Position numbers and translations under genes: made by a program
Source: Proteobacteria bacterium UBA4457
GTDB taxonomy: Bacteria > Pseudomonadota > Gammaproteobacteria > Ga0077536
Length of the DNA stretch: 8,940 nucleotides
Direction: 5' to 3'
NCBI GenBank assembly: GCA_002390205.1
Contig: DGOV01000113.1
Location: forward strand, 1-8,940
Shown: piece by piece, positions 6,985 to 8,940 of the stretch
Position numbering within the stretch: position 1 is the stretch's first letter
Layout of the letters: every line of letters begins with the position of its first letter
Notes under the pieces: generated by a model
The model's input: only the letters and a program-made list of their open reading frames with translations
Told to the model about the DNA's origin: nothing
The model's database searches: none

Positions 6985-8940
6985 ATGACTAACAGAATCA
7001 AATCATTCTATTCTCTTTCCAGCAACAATTGCAGTTTGGTAGTCGACTGCTGTGGTGACTCACCAGCAATTCTTTACTGGGGTTCTAGGCTCGCTGATAC
7101 GACAAGCCCTGATATGCTGGCGCTTCTTGCAACATCTCAAGAGTTGCAAGCTAGCCTACCACAAGAGGCTCCCATTGGACTCTCTCCTCAAAGTGCAGCA
7201 GGTTTTAGTGGTAGTCCTGGAGTTCAACTACATCGTGATGGCCTTCAGTGGGCTGTTTATACTCGAATTGAATCAGTTAGCTTGACCGATAATAAACTGA
7301 CTATTGTTTCAATCTGTCAGGGCACTCAAATACAACTAACTCATTGTTTGGTTCTTGATCATAAGACTGATGTTTTGGCCGCTACCACAGAAATAGTGAA
7401 TATGGGCGAGTCGCCTTTGTGGTTGGATCGTTGTGATGCACCCTGTGTACCAATTCCCAAGCATTACAGCAAAATGCTTAGTTTTGCCGGTCGTTGGGGT
7501 AATGAATTTCAGCTGCAGTCTATCGACAGATTTATGGGTGCCTATGTAAGAGAAAATCGTTCTGGGCGTACCTCCCATGATTCCTTTTCCGGGGTTATTG
7601 TCCATACCGAACAAACTAATGAAAGTTCAGGTTCCGCCTATGGGCTTCATCTAGGGTGGAGTGGTAACCATCATGTGCGTGTTGAAGAGCAATTTACTGG
7701 CCAGGCATATGCTCAGTTGGGTGAGTTGTTTTTGCCAGGGGAAATACTTTTGGAGCCTGGTCAGGCCTACAAGTCGCCTGTACTTTTTGGTGCAAGCACA
7801 GATAAGGGGCTATCTGCGCTGTCAGGGGCCTTTCATCGTCATGTTAGAGCCAATCTAACCGATAGAAGGATTACTAATAAAATAAGGCCTGTGCATTTTA
7901 ATACTTGGGAGGCAGTTTATTTTGACCTCTCCCTTGAGCGTCTATGCACCCTGGCAGATCATGCAAGAGAGGTTGGCGCTGAACGTTTTGTGTTGGATGA
8001 TGGATGGTTTAAAAATCGCAAATCAGATAACGCAGGTTTAGGCGATTGGACTGTTGATGAGACCGTTTTTCCTGCTGGCTTAGCTCCGTTGATAAATCAT
8101 GTGCACAAAAATGACATGGAGTTTGGCTTGTGGATCGAACCAGAAATGGTTAATCCAGACAGCGATCTCTATCGCGCGCACCCGGACTGGGTACTCAATA
8201 CCCAACCTGCACCCTTATTATCGGCAAGAAATCAGTTGGTCCTAGATTTAACAAGAGTAGAGGTGCAAAACTACCTCTTTAAGAGACTTGATGCTTTACT
8301 CTCTGAGTATCCAATTCGCTATTTGAAATGGGACATGAATCGAGCGATACATCAACCTGGTGATCAAAATGGACGCGCTGTTGGCCATCAGCAGACTCGC
8401 AGCCTATACAAGTTACTAGCGCGTATTCGCAGCGCCAATTCTGAAGTTGAAATTGAAAGTTGTTCATCTGGAGGCGGTCGTGCTGACTTTGGTATTCTTG
8501 AATTTACCGATCGTATCTGGACCTCTGACAGTAATGATGCTCTTGATCGGGTGGGTATTCAGAAGGGATTCTCGATGTTTTTCCCCGCAGAGGTAATGGG
8601 GGCTCATGTGGGCCCCGATGTTTGCCACATCACGGGTCGAGCTTTGAGTATGGAGAGTCGAGTTGGTGTGGCTATGTTTGGTCATATGGGGATTGAGGCA
8701 AACCTCCTAGAGATGGATCAACCTGAGACTCAGTTATTAAAAGCCGGAGTGGCCCTCCATAAAAAATACCGTTCATTAATACATAGCGGAAACCTTGTGC
8801 GCCTGGATACTCATTGTGAGGAAAGTGCTTTTGGTGTCATTGCTCAGGATGGCAGTGAAGCATTGTTTTCATATATCCAATTAAATAGTCTTTCAAGTAG
8901 TGTTGGAGGGCGACTACAGTTTGCGGGGTTAGACAGTAAC
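6985..8940 (+). CDS. Alpha-galactosidase, glycoside hydrolase family 36 (3' partial)
   Basis: Cleaves terminal alpha-linked galactose (melibiose or raffinose-type sugars) by a retaining mechanism. The frame is open from ATG 6985 to the right edge: 652 codons and no stop, against a usual length of 700-750, so only the C-terminal beta-domain end is missing. Residues about 1-300 are the N-terminal beta-supersandwich domain, with the early ILYWGSRL segment (29-36). The catalytic barrel follows with NTWEA (306-310), DDGWF (338-342), LWIEPEMV (382-389), YLKWDMNR (446-453), SCSSGGGR (492-499) and WTSDSND (512-518). By family alignment D450 is the nucleophile and D515 the acid/base, both present. There is no signal peptide (MTNRIKSFYS start), so it is cytoplasmic and depends on an importer, matching the symporter just upstream. 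The ribosome-binding site is weak, which fits read-through expression from the operon. Short frames at 7052-7285, 7336-7614, 7661-7858, 8279-8467 and 8464-8685 are shadows of this gene. Confidence 0.95.
   Translation, partial: MTNRIKSFYSLSSNNCSLVVDCCGDSPAILYWGSRLADTTSPDMLALLATSQELQASLPQEAPIGLSPQSAAGFSGSPGVQLHRDGLQWAVYTRIESVSLTDNKLTIVSICQGTQIQLTHCLVLDHKTDVLAATTEIVNMGESPLWLDRCDAPCVPIPKHYSKMLSFAGRWGNEFQLQSIDRFMGAYVRENRSGRTSHDSFSGVIVHTEQTNESSGSAYGLHLGWSGNHHVRVEEQFTGQAYAQLGELFLPGEILLEPGQAYKSPVLFGASTDKGLSALSGAFHRHVRANLTDRRITNKIRPVHFNTWEAVYFDLSLERLCTLADHAREVGAERFVLDDGWFKNRKSDNAGLGDWTVDETVFPAGLAPLINHVHKNDMEFGLWIEPEMVNPDSDLYRAHPDWVLNTQPAPLLSARNQLVLDLTRVEVQNYLFKRLDALLSEYPIRYLKWDMNRAIHQPGDQNGRAVGHQQTRSLYKLLARIRSANSEVEIESCSSGGGRADFGILEFTDRIWTSDSNDALDRVGIQKGFSMFFPAEVMGAHVGPDVCHITGRALSMESRVGVAMFGHMGIEANLLEMDQPETQLLKAGVALHKKYRSLIHSGNLVRLDTHCEESAFGVIAQDGSEALFSYIQLNSLSSSVGGRLQFAGLDSN

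Noticed and set aside
1..8940. Search for tRNA, rRNA, insertion sequences, integrase, toxin-antitoxin, defence or phage genes
   Set aside because: No matching motifs, terminal inverted repeats or RNA-like structures were seen on either strand. The window is explained by five ordinary genes and short gaps.

Overview
The window holds five protein-coding genes, the first and last cut by the window edges, with no RNA genes, insertion sequences or CRISPR arrays seen. It looks like chromosomal DNA from a marine-type gammaproteobacterium. The clues are the moderate-to-low GC, the DxDxDG calcium-repeat style with a recurring 'DAFPLDA' linker, and the C-terminal 'DIDGNG..DALTDGLL' repeat pair common on exoproteins of marine Gammaproteobacteria. 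There is also a YidK-type symporter beside a GH36 alpha-galactosidase. This placement is an inference from motif style, not from a marker gene.

Left part (2-3232, plus strand). The 3' part of a large secreted zinc metallopeptidase (HExxHxxGxxH, then a Met-turn) carries an Ig-like segment, a long thrombospondin type-3-like calcium-binding stalk and two dockerin-like repeats. A Thr-type (family T2) isoaspartyl peptidase/L-asparaginase follows closely and has a signal peptide, so it is probably exported. Together they suggest extracytoplasmic protein and peptide degradation. The asparaginase has no ATG, GTG or TTG at the expected start of its signal peptide; an ATA codon behind an AGGGG ribosome-binding site sits exactly there. 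A weak hairpin terminator follows the gene.

Middle (3260-4993, minus strand). A 577-residue multi-pass membrane protein that I do not recognise converges on the asparaginase gene and is divergent from the sugar genes.

Right part (5199-8940, plus strand). A sodium:solute symporter of the YidK-like SSS branch is followed 46 bases later by a cytoplasmic GH36 alpha-galactosidase that runs off the window with 652 codons visible. This reads as a small galactoside uptake and hydrolysis operon: the symporter imports an alpha-galactoside and the enzyme releases galactose inside the cell. The 205-base divergent intergenic region carries a TAATC-N7-GATTA inverted repeat that could be an operator.

I found no strong case for a new defence, mobile or RNA-based system. 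The items most worth a second look are the orphan membrane protein, the asparaginase start codon, and the protease's calcium-stalk plus dockerin-like architecture.
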